From positions 1 through 64,000 of the forward strand of contig UQHV01000005.1 of assembly GCA_900540895.1 (NCBI GenBank): a stretch of 64,000 bases of DNA. Reading direction: 5' to 3'. The stretch comes from an uncultured Collinsella sp. Its GTDB lineage: Bacteria > Actinomycetota > Coriobacteriia > Coriobacteriales > Coriobacteriaceae. The position numbers and the translations under genes are program-made. Below the pieces are notes generated by a model. That model ran no database searches and was not told the DNA's origin. It worked only from the letters and a program-made list of their open reading frames with translations. Shown one piece after another: positions 42,954-52,649 of this stretch (positions are counted from its first letter, which is position 1; every line of letters begins with the position of its first letter).

Positions 42954-44792
42954 ATGCGCGTAGACAATCTGAGGAACATCGCCATCATCGCTCACGTCGA
43001 CCACGGCAAGACGACGATGGTCGACAAGCTCCTGCGTGCCACGGACGCCTTCCGTGCCAACCAGCAGGTCGAGGACCGCGTCCTGGATTCTAACGACCAG
43101 GAGCGCGAGCGCGGCATTACGATTCTCGCCAAGAACATCTCTATCGAGTACAAGGACGTTAAGATCAACGTCATCGACACTCCGGGCCACGCCGACTTTG
43201 GCGGCGAGGTCGAGCGCGTGCTGCGTATGGCCGACGGCGCCCTGCTGCTGGTCGACGCCTTTGAGGGCCCCATGCCCCAGACCCGCTTCGTGCTGCGTCA
43301 CGCTATCGACACCGGCCTCAAGATCATGATCGTCATCAACAAGATTGACCGTCCGGGTGCTAACCCCGAGAAGGCCTACAACGACTGCCTGGACCTTATG
43401 GCCGACCTGGGCGCCACCGACGACCAGCTTGAGTTCGCCATGGAGCACGTGGTCTACGCCAGCGCTATGAATGGCTTTGCCCGCCTTGATCCCAACGACG
43501 GCAACATGGACATGTATCCGCTGCTCGATATGATCATCGACGACATGCCCGCGCCCGAGGTTGACGAGAACGCCCCGCTGGCCATGCAGTGCGTGACCAT
43601 CGACCACTCCAACTTCGTTGGTCGTATCGGCATCGGCCGCGTGTACTCCGGCACCATCCACCAGGGCGACCAGATCCTGGTTGTCAAGAACGACGGCTCC
43701 AGCGCTACCGCCACCGTCAAGCAGCTCTTTACCTTCGACTACCTGGGCCGCACCGAGTGCCAGGAAGTCGGCGCCGGCGACATCGCCGCTGTCGTGGGCA
43801 TCGACCGCACCGATATCGGCGATGTCTACACCGATCCCGAGAACCCCGTCGAGCTCGAGCCCATCGAGATCGACCCGCCGACCCTGTCCATCGTCTTCGA
43901 GGCTTCGACCTCCCCGCTCGTCGGCCGCGACGGCGACATCGTGGGCGCCCGTCAGCTCAAGGAGCGCCTGTTCAACGAGGCCGAGAACAACGTGACCATG
44001 AAGATCGAGGAGCTCGAGGACAAGAGCGGCGTCGAGGTCTCGGGCCGCGGCATCCTGCACCTGTCCGTCCTGATGGAGTCCATGCGCCGCGAGGGCTTTG
44101 AGTTCCAGGTCGGCCGTCCCCGCGTCCTGTTTAAGAAGGACGAGAACGGCAACAAGATGGAGCCTGTCGAGCAGGCCGTCGTCGAGTGCCCGGACGAGTA
44201 CTCGGGCAAGGTCGTTGAGGTCTTCGGTACCTCCGGCGGCATCATGACGAGTATGGACACCTCGGGCATCGTGACGCACCTCGAGTTTAAGATCCCGACC
44301 CGCGGCATCATGGGTCTTAAGAACCGCATCATGAATGTCACCCACGGCGAGGGCGTGTTCTACCACACCTTCCTGGAGTATGGTCCCTACGCCGGCGAGA
44401 TCGGCAACCGTCAGAACGGCGCCATGATCTCCATGACCACCGAGAAGGCCGTTGCCTACGCTCTGGGTACGCTGCAGGAGCGCGGCCAGCTGTTTGTTGA
44501 GCCGGGCACCGAGTGCTACGAGGGCATGATCGTGGGCGAGCGCAGCAAGGCTGGCGACATGGTCGTCAACATCGCCCGTACCAAGAACCTGGGCAACCAG
44601 CGTTCCTCGACCTCCGATATCTCCGTCCAGCTGGTGCCGCCCCGCACCTTCTCGCTGGAGGAGGCGCTGGAGTACATCGCCGACGACGAGCTGGTCGAGA
44701 TCACTCCCAAGAACATCCGCCTACGCAAGCGTCTGCTCAACGCCACCGACCGCAAGAAGGCTGCCGTCCGCGCCGGCCAGGTCAACAAATAA
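42954..44792 (+). CDS. typA: Ribosome-associated GTPase BipA/TypA
   Basis: 612 residues. Translational GTPase: G1 AHVDHGKTTMVD, G2 RERGITILAKN, G3 DTPGHADFGGE, G4 NKIDRPGAN, G5 YASAMNGFA. The G domain is followed by EF-G-like domains and the BipA-specific C-terminal domain. Acts in ribosome assembly and stress adaptation. GGGGA lies seven bases before the ATG. Confidence 0.97.
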   Translation: MRVDNLRNIAIIAHVDHGKTTMVDKLLRATDAFRANQQVEDRVLDSNDQERERGITILAKNISIEYKDVKINVIDTPGHADFGGEVERVLRMADGALLLVDAFEGPMPQTRFVLRHAIDTGLKIMIVINKIDRPGANPEKAYNDCLDLMADLGATDDQLEFAMEHVVYASAMNGFARLDPNDGNMDMYPLLDMIIDDMPAPEVDENAPLAMQCVTIDHSNFVGRIGIGRVYSGTIHQGDQILVVKNDGSSATATVKQLFTFDYLGRTECQEVGAGDIAAVVGIDRTDIGDVYTDPENPVELEPIEIDPPTLSIVFEASTSPLVGRDGDIVGARQLKERLFNEAENNVTMKIEELEDKSGVEVSGRGILHLSVLMESMRREGFEFQVGRPRVLFKKDENGNKMEPVEQAVVECPDEYSGKVVEVFGTSGGIMTSMDTSGIVTHLEFKIPTRGIMGLKNRIMNVTHGEGVFYHTFLEYGPYAGEIGNRQNGAMISMTTEKAVAYALGTLQERGQLFVEPGTECYEGMIVGERSKAGDMVVNIARTKNLGNQRSSTSDISVQLVPPRTFSLEEALEYIADDELVEITPKNIRLRKRLLNATDRKKAAVRAGQVNK

Positions 44793-44818
44793 GCGCTGGG
44801 CTTTATAGCGTCTAACAA

Positions 44819-44855
44819 GAAAGGGCGTCGACCGCGATGGTCGGCGCCCTTTTTG
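44819..44855 (+). terminator. typA terminator
   Basis: AAGGGCG/CGCCCTT hairpin with inner GACC/GGTC stem and TTTTT, 27 bases after the typA stop. Confidence 0.88.
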
Positions 44856-44881
44856 GTTCAGGGGGCAGGTTCGTTTGCGCC

Positions 44882-44910
44882 GCCACAAAGGTGCTTGGCA
44901 TCTTTGTGGC
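44882..44910 (-). terminator. Hairpin after the polymer-forming protein gene
   Basis: A perfect 9-bp stem, GCCACAAAG/CTTTGTGGC, around an 11-nt loop, 10 bases beyond the stop of the leftward gene. It lacks a T-run; it may act as a weak terminator or be a small repeat. Confidence 0.4.
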
Positions 44911-44919
44911 AGTTAGCTG

Positions 44920-46065
44920 CTAAGCGGTGGGGAGTCCCGGCGTGTTAGTCGGCTGCTGCGACTTGAGGCGGGCGTTGCGCCAGATGATCTGGATGATGTA
45001 GCCGAGCATAAAGACAAAGGCCACACCGCTGATGAAGCCGCCTACGAGGGGAAGCCCTGTGAGGGCGCCTGCGGCGATGCCACCCACGGCTGCCATGGCG
45101 TAGCGGTTTTGGCTGTGTCCGACCATGCGGGCGATCGCGCACCCCGCAAAGGCGTTCGACACCAATGCGATGCCGATAACGCCGCACATGAGGGCTCCGG
45201 CAAGCGATAGACCAGCGATGGAGATAATCAGCAGTAGGACGGCGGGGACGATAGCAATCGTGCCCAGAAGACCGCTCACCCACAGGGGCGTGGGGCGCTG
45301 GTGGAGCATGCCGGCGGCGCTGGCGGTCGCGCGCGGAAAGACGAGCTCGAGTAGCAGGGCGACAAAGCAGGTGGAAAGCGCCACGGCGACGGTGCCGCCG
45401 ATGACATCGTTAACGGTGGAAGTATCCTCGTTTTCGGTGCGGTCGATCTTGAGCGCGCCGACCTCGGCTCCCGCGGCGCGCTCGGGGTCCTCGGAGACGT
45501 GCGCGTTCACGGTGCCGGTGATGTGGGCGTTCTTGCCCAGGATGAGCTTGTCGGCCCAAACCTCGACATCGCCATCGACGGTGCCATCGATGGTTACCGT
45601 GTCGCCCGCAAGCGCTGCCGACCTGGCGGAGCCGCGCAGGGCAACCGTCTCGCCCATCGCATAGAAACAGTTGGCGGTGCTACCGGTGTTGAGCACAACG
45701 TGCTGGCCGGCCACCGTGACGCTGCCATCAACCGTGGTCTTGGCGATGTCGATGGTGCGCGCCGCCAGGCGAATGGCGCCGCCTACGGTGCAGTCGCGAA
45801 TCGATAGGCTCTCGCCCGCCGCGATAATATCGCGGCCGATGGAGGCATCGTCCAAGTTGAGGGCCTGGCCGGCCCAGTACAGGTCACCATCGACGCCGGA
45901 CGGATTGGCGTCATTGTCGGTCGCAAGTACATTGCCTGCGGTGTCCGTGCCGGCGAACGACGCCGTGGGAAGCACGGTGATCGCCAGCGCGATGAGCGCG
46001 AATAGGATGGTGATGCGGCCCCACGCTTTACGGCGCTGGCTCGACGGGAATTGATTGCAGGGCAT
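44920..46065 (-). CDS. Membrane protein with bactofilin-like repeats
   Basis: 381 residues from ATG 46065 (AAAGGA upstream). A signal peptide or anchor (about 10-38) is followed by a region of repeating short beta strands (about 60-190: SIGRDIIAAGESLSIRDCTV, TIDIAKTTVDGSVTVAG, VTIDGTVDGDVEVWADKLIL) typical of polymer-forming/bactofilin beta helices. A C-terminal half with four to five membrane segments and a glycine-rich end follows. It probably displays the beta domain outside the membrane. Its exact role is unknown; envelope organisation is a guess. Confidence 0.8.
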   Translation of the reverse strand: MPCNQFPSSQRRKAWGRITILFALIALAITVLPTASFAGTDTAGNVLATDNDANPSGVDGDLYWAGQALNLDDASIGRDIIAAGESLSIRDCTVGGAIRLAARTIDIAKTTVDGSVTVAGQHVVLNTGSTANCFYAMGETVALRGSARSAALAGDTVTIDGTVDGDVEVWADKLILGKNAHITGTVNAHVSEDPERAAGAEVGALKIDRTENEDTSTVNDVIGGTVAVALSTCFVALLLELVFPRATASAAGMLHQRPTPLWVSGLLGTIAIVPAVLLLIISIAGLSLAGALMCGVIGIALVSNAFAGCAIARMVGHSQNRYAMAAVGGIAAGALTGLPLVGGFISGVAFVFMLGYIIQIIWRNARLKSQQPTNTPGLPTA

Positions 46066-46171
46066 AGTGAATCCTTTGTTAGATACTCGGCATATACCTA
46101 ACAGGGTACCCAACGCGTGGGCGCTCTAAAAGAACCTCTCGGTTGCATTTCGAAGGGTCGTGCCGTGCTGT

Positions 46172-46861
46172 CTACTTTTTACGGTGCAAAAAGCGCGCGA
46201 TATCTTCTTCGGTGGGGCTTTTGATGTCAAAGCGCAGCGAGAGCCAGCGCAGACCCATGGTCACGACAACGCATACGACCAGCGCGGCGACATTGCTCAT
46301 GATGCCGCTCATAACGAGACACACATAGCTTGTCGATCCGGCGATGGCGGCGATGGCATAAAAGTTAGTACGTTGGAAAATGCCCGGAACCACGCCCATA
46401 AAGCCGTCGCGCAGCATGCCGCCGCCCACCGCGGTAAAAAAGCCCATCATGATGCACACCGCCGGCGCAAAGCCGTAGACCAGCGCCTTGTCTGCGCCGG
46501 TTGCCGCATAGATGCCGACCGAGATGATGTCGAGCAAGGGGATGAGTTTTTCGGGCTTGTCGACGATAGCCGGGAAGATATAGATGATGGCTGCCGTGGC
46601 AATGGAAAGCGGGAGCGCCATCGGCTGGTTGAGGATGTAGACGTTGCCTACCTGCAGCGTCATATCGCGTAAAAGACCGCCGCCCAGTCCGCAGACCACG
46701 GCGAGCGCAACTGCACCCACCAGGTCGAGCTTATGCTCGCGCGCAACCAGCACGCCCGAGATCGATGCAGCGACAACAGCGAACATCTCGAGCCAAAACG
46801 GGATGGCAACCATGGCATCCGAGGCGTGTGCGGTAACGATCATAGCGGCGGCAACGGGCAA
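46172..46861 (-). CDS. TRIC-type cation channel family protein (UPF0126)
   Basis: 229 residues, about seven membrane helices, with the two internal repeats of the family, each with a glycine-rich motif plus RD: GGGLLRD and GGGMLRD. Bacterial TRIC homologues form trimeric monovalent cation channels. A TTG start at 46861 has AAAGGA at proper spacing; ATG 46843 is the alternative. Monocistronic; no regulatory site recognised. Confidence 0.9.
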   Translation of the reverse strand: MPVAAAMIVTAHASDAMVAIPFWLEMFAVVAASISGVLVAREHKLDLVGAVALAVVCGLGGGLLRDMTLQVGNVYILNQPMALPLSIATAAIIYIFPAIVDKPEKLIPLLDIISVGIYAATGADKALVYGFAPAVCIMMGFFTAVGGGMLRDGFMGVVPGIFQRTNFYAIAAIAGSTSYVCLVMSGIMSNVAALVVCVVVTMGLRWLSLRFDIKSPTEEDIARFLHRKK

Positions 46862-47026
46862 GATGGGGTCCTTTGAGTTACGGGTTTAGACAATGCCCGT
46901 ACATAGTACATGTTCGGCGCCGATTGCGACCCTATTGCTCGGCAAACGGTCGGGACTGGGTACGGTCATAGGTTCCATGTTTGAGGATCCGGGTTGATGC
47001 TGAACGCGATGGGGGCGTGGTCGAAT

Positions 47027-47166
47027 AGGAGGGATGTCCAAATTTTGAGCTTTGCTCAAAATTTATCCGGTCGGCTTACGCCGACCGCGCTGCGCTAAAA
47101 ACGCGCCACTGGCGCGTTTTCTTTACGCTTTGCGCCCTGGCGGGTTCGAATCCCTCCTCCTCCGCC
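47027..47166. repeat. tRNA-tail three-hairpin element, copy C
   Basis: Hairpins at 47040-47064 (AAATTTTGAG/CTCAAAATTT), 47068-47087 (CGGTCGGC/GCCGACCG) and 47098-47120 (AAAACGCGCC/GGCGCGTTTT). The right end, GCGCCCTGGCGGGTTCGA, continues as an exact 25-nt copy of the tRNA-Ser(CGA) 3' end in opposite orientation (47142-47166 against 47231-47255). The left end keeps only AGGAGGGAT of the tail, then GTCC as in copy B. Confidence 0.78.
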
Positions 47167-47188
47167 GTATTTGCTTGTAAGGGACTTA

Positions 47189-47216
47189 AAAGAAAATAGC
47201 CCCCGATCTGGGAGCT
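47189..47216 (-). terminator. tRNA-Ser(CGA) terminator
   Basis: On the minus strand an AGCTCCC/GGGGGCT hairpin (one G-T pair) with ATTTTCTTTT, 13 bases after the tRNA. Confidence 0.7.
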
Positions 47217-47229
47217 TTCTCAACCAAAA

Positions 47230-47320
47230 TGGCGGAGGAGGAGGGATTCGAACCCTCGTGACCTTATACAGGCCAAACGGTTTTCGAGACCGCCGCATTC
47301 AACCACTCTGCCACCCCTCC
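47230..47320 (-). tRNA. tRNA-Ser (CGA)
   Basis: The reverse complement is a class II tRNA: acceptor GGAGGGG/CTCCTCC, anticodon loop TCTCGAAAA (CGA), a long variable arm, T-arm GAGGGTTCGAATCCCTC, CCA encoded. Confidence 0.96.
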
Positions 47321-47329
47321 GCGTGGGGT

Positions 47330-47360
47330 AAAAACAAAGCAGGCTCGAAGGCCTGCTTTG
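47330..47360 (-). terminator. Hairpin after tRNA-Ser(GGA)
   Basis: On the minus strand a CAAAGCAGGC/GCCTGCTTTG hairpin followed by TTTTTA, between the two tRNA-Ser genes. Confidence 0.75.
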
Positions 47361-47368
47361 GAATTAAC

Positions 47369-47459
47369 TGGCGGAGAGTCAGGGATTTGAACCCTGGAGA
47401 CGCTTTTGACGCCTACACGATTTCCAATCGTGCTCCTTCGGCCACTCGGACAACTCTCC
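47369..47459 (-). tRNA. tRNA-Ser (GGA)
   Basis: The reverse complement is a class II tRNA: acceptor GGAGAGT/ACTCTCC, anticodon loop TTGGAAA (GGA), long variable arm, T-arm CAGGGTTCAAATCCCTG, CCA encoded. Confidence 0.95.
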
Positions 47460-47964
47460 GTTAAATGCGAAAGTCAGTATACACGAGGAATCGCTAAGTG
47501 CAAACAGAAAAGTTGGCATTTTTTAAAACGCTTGGCCGCGCTTGGCGTTGCAGTGGGGTTTGAGGTGCCAAAAAAACGGCTTCCGACCAGCGTGGTTGAT
47601 CAACTTAATTGTTCAAAAGGGGTATTCATGAGCGACTTGGCAATGAATTTAAAAATCTTTGGGTGGTGCTGTGGACCACCGGTATGCATCTTGCGACCAC
47701 AGCCCTGTGCCCGTTGACCTGCGGCTTGGCTCAGCTTGTCCCCGCGGCATCGTATCTTGTCCACAAATCCGTCAAGCTCTTGGTCGGCATTTGGTTGGAA
47801 TGCGCATGAAACACCGTGCGACTATGGGCATATGTGGAGGTCATGAGGTTGTAGCTGCATATTCTTGCAGCCTAGGAGGTTGAAAGATATTATTACCAAG
47901 TCTTTTCCTGCTTCAGGCGCACCTTCACGACCTGAAGCCACATTTGCCCAGAGGAGGTGACAAT
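47460..47964. other. 505-bp region before rpsF
   Basis: Holds the tRNA-Ser promoter and the rpsF leader. No convincing gene: a 66-codon TTG frame (47609-47809) is hydrophobic but has no homologue I recognise. A 29-codon ATG frame at 47628 has AAAAGGGG before it and could be a leader peptide. A CTTCAGG/CCTGAAG hairpin at 47911-47937 sits just before the rpsF ribosome binding site; in many bacteria an S6:S18-binding leader lies here, but I cannot confirm that motif. Confidence 0.5.
47476..47503 (-). promoter_or_regulatory. Promoter of the tRNA-Ser genes
   Basis: On the minus strand TTGCAC (47498-47503) and TATACT (47476-47481) with a 16-nt spacer, 16 bases before the tRNA 5' end. Confidence 0.6.
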
Positions 47965-48258
47965 ATGAAGGCTTATGAACTGCTGTTCTTTGTTGACCCG
48001 TCGCTCGACCCCGAGACTCGTCTCGCTGTTATGAAGCGTATCGATACCACGATCGCTGAGGGCGCTGGCAAGGTCGACTCCGTTGACGAGTGGGGCAAGC
48101 GCAAGCTCGCCTACGAGATCAACGACCTCACCGATGGTGACTACACCCTCATCAACTTCCACGCAGATCCTACCCAGATCGCCGAGCTTGATCGCGTCCT
48201 GCGCATCACCGACGCTGTGGTCCGCCACATGATCGTCCGTCGCGACGACCAGGAGTAA
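47965..48258 (+). CDS. rpsF: 30S ribosomal protein S6
   Basis: 97 residues. MKAYELLFFVDPSLDPETR and WGKRKLAYEINDLTDGDY are S6 blocks, with RVLRITDAVVRHMIVR at the C-terminus. It pairs with S18, encoded two genes on. ATG 47965 has GGAGG upstream; an earlier in-frame ATG has none. First of rpsF-ssb-rpsR-rplI. Confidence 0.97.
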   Translation: MKAYELLFFVDPSLDPETRLAVMKRIDTTIAEGAGKVDSVDEWGKRKLAYEINDLTDGDYTLINFHADPTQIAELDRVLRITDAVVRHMIVRRDDQE

Positions 48259-48306
48259 GACTGTCGTTTTGGACTGGGCTTGTGCCCCAAGAGGAAGTAG
48301 TGAGTT

Positions 48307-48759
48307 ATGAGCATCAATCGAGTGAACATCACCGGTAACCTCACCCGCGATCCCGAGCTGCGCGCCACCGCCGGCGGAACCCAGGTTCTGTCCTTTGGCG
48401 TTGCCGTGAACGATCGTCGCCGCAACGCGCAGACTGGCGAGTGGGAGGACTATCCCAACTTTGTCGACTGCACCATGTTCGGCACCCGCGCCGAGGCCGT
48501 GAGCCGTTTCCTGGCAAAGGGAAACAAGGTCGCGATCGAGGGCAAGCTGCGCTACAGCTCTTGGGAGCGCGACGGCCAGCGCCGGAGCAAGCTTGAGGTC
48601 ATCGTCGATGAGATCGAGTTTATGAGCTCCCGTGGTGGCCAGGGTGGCTACGATCAGGGCGGTTACGCCCCCGCAGCTCCCGCGCCCGCAGCACGTCCTG
48701 CCGCGCCGGTGGCTACGCCGCCCGCGGTCGACGTCTACGATGAGGACATCCCGTTCTAA
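48307..48759 (+). CDS. ssb: Single-stranded DNA-binding protein
   Basis: 150 residues. OB fold from about 1-108 (NRVNITGNLTRDPELRAT, VDCTMFGTRAEAVSRFLAKG, WERDGQRRSKLEVIVDEIEF), then a Gly/Ala/Pro-rich linker and the acidic C-terminal tip YDEDIPF that recruits repair and replication partners. Located between rpsF and rpsR as is usual. Confidence 0.97.
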   Translation: MSINRVNITGNLTRDPELRATAGGTQVLSFGVAVNDRRRNAQTGEWEDYPNFVDCTMFGTRAEAVSRFLAKGNKVAIEGKLRYSSWERDGQRRSKLEVIVDEIEFMSSRGGQGGYDQGGYAPAAPAPAARPAAPVATPPAVDVYDEDIPF

Positions 48760-48831
48760 GGGTTGTTCACCTATTTTTGAGTGAGAGGCGGCTTCGGTTC
48801 GCCGAAGTTGCCAAATGAAAGGTATTTTGAC

Positions 48832-49098
48832 ATGGCTAATGATTTTTCTGCACGTCAGCCGCGTCGTAAGTACTGCCAGTTCTGCAAGGAGAACACTGAG
48901 TTCATCGACTATAAGGACACTCAGCTTCTCCGTAAGTACATGACCGACCGTGGCAAGATCAAGCCCCGTCGCGTCACTGGCGCTTGCACGCAGCATCAGC
49001 ATGACATCGCCAACGCCATCAAGCGCGCCCGCGAGATGGCTCTCCTGCCGTACACCGTCCCCGTGGTTTCCTCTCGTGGCAACCGCGACCGCGGCTAA
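48832..49098 (+). CDS. rpsR: 30S ribosomal protein S18
   Basis: 88 residues. RRKYCQFCKENTEFIDYKD contains a CxxC that, with the later Cys and His (GACTQHQHD), suggests the zinc-binding form. AREMALLPYTV is the S18 end signature. ATG 48832 has AAAGG upstream; the frame's earlier ATG lacks support. Confidence 0.97.
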   Translation: MANDFSARQPRRKYCQFCKENTEFIDYKDTQLLRKYMTDRGKIKPRRVTGACTQHQHDIANAIKRAREMALLPYTVPVVSSRGNRDRG

Positions 49099-49113
49099 GA
49101 AGGGAGACGCATC

Positions 49114-49653
49114 ATGAAGGTTATTCTTCTCGATGAGATCAAGGGCAAGGGCGGCGAGGGTGACGTCGTAGAGGTCGCTCAGGGTTACGCTGAGAACTTC
49201 CTGTTCCCCAAGAAGCTCGCTGTTGCCGCCACCAAGGGCAACCTCAAGCAGCTTGACGAGCGTCGCAACAACATCGCCAAGCGCGAGGCCGTCCGTCTGG
49301 CTACCGCCAACGAGACCAAGGCTGCCTTCGAGGGCAAGACGGTCACCGTTGACGTCAAGGTCGGCGACGAGGGCATCCTCTTTGGCTCCGTTACCGCCGC
49401 TATGGTCGCTGACGCCATCAAGGCTCAGCTCGGTATGGACATCGACCGCAAGCGCGTCGAGCTCGGTAAGCCCATCAAGGTTGCCGGTGCCCACACCGTT
49501 GCCATCTCGCTGTACCGCGAGATCAAGGCCGAGGTTGTCGTTCTCGTCGGCGTTACCGCCGAGGAGCTCGCTGCCGAGGCTGAGGTCGAGGAGGCCGCTG
49601 AGGTCGCCGAGGCCGAGACCGCCGAGGTCGAGACTGAGGCTGCTGCCGAGTAG
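49114..49653 (+). CDS. rplI: 50S ribosomal protein L9
   Basis: 179 residues. N-terminal domain MKVILLDEIKGKGGEGDVVE ... GYAENFLFPKKLA, then the connecting helix and C-terminal domain (LFGSVTAAMVADAIK, HTVAISLYREIKAEVVV). It ends in an extra ~30-residue Glu/Ala tail (EVEEAAEVAEAETAEVE), longer than the common 150-residue L9. Confidence 0.97.
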   Translation: MKVILLDEIKGKGGEGDVVEVAQGYAENFLFPKKLAVAATKGNLKQLDERRNNIAKREAVRLATANETKAAFEGKTVTVDVKVGDEGILFGSVTAAMVADAIKAQLGMDIDRKRVELGKPIKVAGAHTVAISLYREIKAEVVVLVGVTAEELAAEAEVEEAAEVAEAETAEVETEAAAE

Positions 49654-49683
49654 CATTTGCTGCAACGCAACAATCTTGTTCTA

Positions 49684-49725
49684 AGAAGGGCGCTCTGGGA
49701 AACCAGGGCGCCCTTTTGTTTTTTG
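49684..49725 (+). terminator. Terminator after rplI
   Basis: AGGGCGCTCTGG/CCAGGGCGCCCT hairpin with GAAA loop and a T-rich tail, 31 bases after the rplI stop. Confidence 0.92.
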
Positions 49726-49877
49726 CGCTGAGTGAGTGTCATGGTGAACGTTGCGTCGAAGTCCTATATACAGGACCGTTCATCCGTTTGGTTCGGTGAT
49801 GATTGGCGGCGCGCGGCGCGTTTTGGGACCGTGGCTGATACTATGGATGCTCGCAAGCGATATGAATGAGGATGCTC

Positions 49878-51269
49878 ATGGCATATGACGATAGGGAGAC
49901 GGGGCTGACGGTCGAGGACCGCGGCTCAAAGTTGGGTCTTCCCCAAAACCAAGATGCAGAGGCCAATGTACTGGCCGCTATGCTGCTATCGCCCGAGGTG
50001 GTCGAAGAGGCCCAGGTCGAGCTGCAGCCCGATGATTTCTACCGGCCCATTCATAAGACCATCTACACCGCGATGGTCGATATGTACAACAGCCGCATTC
50101 CCATCGACTCCATCTCGCTGATCGATTACCTGCGAAGCATCAACAAGCTCGATGCCGTGGGCGGCGAGGCCTACATTTTGGAGCTGATGGGTCAGACTCT
50201 GTCGCTCGTGAACTGGCAGCACCATGCCGCCATCGTTCGTCGCGATTCGATGCTGCGCGAGCTGATCGGCGCCACCAACGAGATCAACGCGCTGGCATAT
50301 AACGCCCCCACCGACACCAAGGAGGTCGTGGAGCTAGCCGAGAGCAAGCTGCTCAAGGTCACGGCACGCGAGGTCAAGTCGAGCTACAAGACGCTGACCG
50401 AGTTTATGGTTGAGGCCTATAACGAGGCCGAGGAAGTGTGTCAGGCCGGTGGTCAGGCTGCGGGCGTGCCCACGGGCTTCCCGTCACTCGACCGCATGCT
50501 CATGGGCTTCCGCGAGGGCCAGCTCATCATTATCGGCGCCCGCCCTGCTGTGGGTAAGACGTCGTTCGCCCTGAATCTGGCGCTCAACGCTGCCGCTGCC
50601 GGTTATACCGTCGGCTTCTTCTCGCTGGAGATGTCGGGCAAAGAAATTGCCCAGCGTCTGATTTGCGCCTACGCCATGATCTCGATCAGTGACTTCCGCA
50701 TGGGCCGCATTAGCCCCGAGCAGTGGGCCAATATCAACGAGGCCACGCAGACCTTGTCCAAGCTCGATATTCTGATTGACGATACGCCCGGCACCACAGT
50801 GACCGAGATTCGCGCCAAGAGCCGCCGCATGCTCCATAACAAGGAGAAGGCAATCATCATCCTGGACTACCTGCAGCTGGTGAGTCCTCCGCCGGGACGC
50901 CGCTCCGAGAGCCGTACCGTCGAGGTTTCGGAGATGTCGCGTGGTCTGAAGATCATGGCCAAGGAGCTCAAGATCCCGCTCATCGCGCTGTCGCAGCTCT
51001 CGCGTCAGGTCGAATCCCGTACCGGCAAGCGCCCGCAGCTTTCCGACCTTCGTGAATCGGGCTCCATCGAGCAGGACGCCGATATCGTTATGTTCTTGGA
51101 CCGCTCCGCCGACGAGGCCGAGGCCTCGCGCGACGATCGACCCGACGAGGGCGTTACGCGTATCGTCGTGGCCAAGAACCGTTCGGGCCCGATCGGCGAC
51201 GTCGATCTGATGTTCCTGCCGGCATCCACCAAGTTCTATGAGCTTGATGGGGCACATGCCGAGGAGTAG
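49878..51269 (+). CDS. dnaB: Replicative DNA helicase DnaB
   Basis: 463 residues from ATG 49878 (GAGG upstream; two earlier in-frame ATGs are less likely). N-terminal primase-binding domain (PQNQDAEANVLAAMLLSPEV) and RecA-like motor with ARPAVGKTSFALNLA (H1), IIILDYLQL (H2), SQLSRQVESR, and the DLRESGSIEQDADIVMFL (H3-H4) region. No intein. It unwinds DNA ahead of the polymerase; the probable loader is the DUF721 protein at 35256. Confidence 0.97.
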   Translation: MAYDDRETGLTVEDRGSKLGLPQNQDAEANVLAAMLLSPEVVEEAQVELQPDDFYRPIHKTIYTAMVDMYNSRIPIDSISLIDYLRSINKLDAVGGEAYILELMGQTLSLVNWQHHAAIVRRDSMLRELIGATNEINALAYNAPTDTKEVVELAESKLLKVTAREVKSSYKTLTEFMVEAYNEAEEVCQAGGQAAGVPTGFPSLDRMLMGFREGQLIIIGARPAVGKTSFALNLALNAAAAGYTVGFFSLEMSGKEIAQRLICAYAMISISDFRMGRISPEQWANINEATQTLSKLDILIDDTPGTTVTEIRAKSRRMLHNKEKAIIILDYLQLVSPPPGRRSESRTVEVSEMSRGLKIMAKELKIPLIALSQLSRQVESRTGKRPQLSDLRESGSIEQDADIVMFLDRSADEAEASRDDRPDEGVTRIVVAKNRSGPIGDVDLMFLPASTKFYELDGAHAEE

Positions 51270-51362
51270 GACAGGCGCCCGTTGCACGGGTATACTGGGA
51301 ATGTTTTGTGCTTCTGCGTGCCGGCGTGGCGCGTAGACAGTCCATGAATGTAAGGAGTAAAC

Positions 51363-52649
<1,287 letters not shown>

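Noticed and set aside
42828..44366. 512-codon frame opposite typA
   Set aside because: Antisense shadow; the typA GTPase motifs are on the plus strand.
47095..47464. Frames GGGGGIRT... and RRVRDLNPGD... across the tRNA-Ser genes
   Set aside because: Translated tRNA-Ser sequence, not protein genes.
47757..47765. TTGTCCACA, a canonical-looking DnaA box
   Set aside because: A single site 15 kb from dnaA without companions; likely chance.
47609..47809. Hydrophobic 66-codon frame before rpsF
   Set aside because: TTG start, no good ribosome binding site, no family recognised; kept only as a possibility in the region note.
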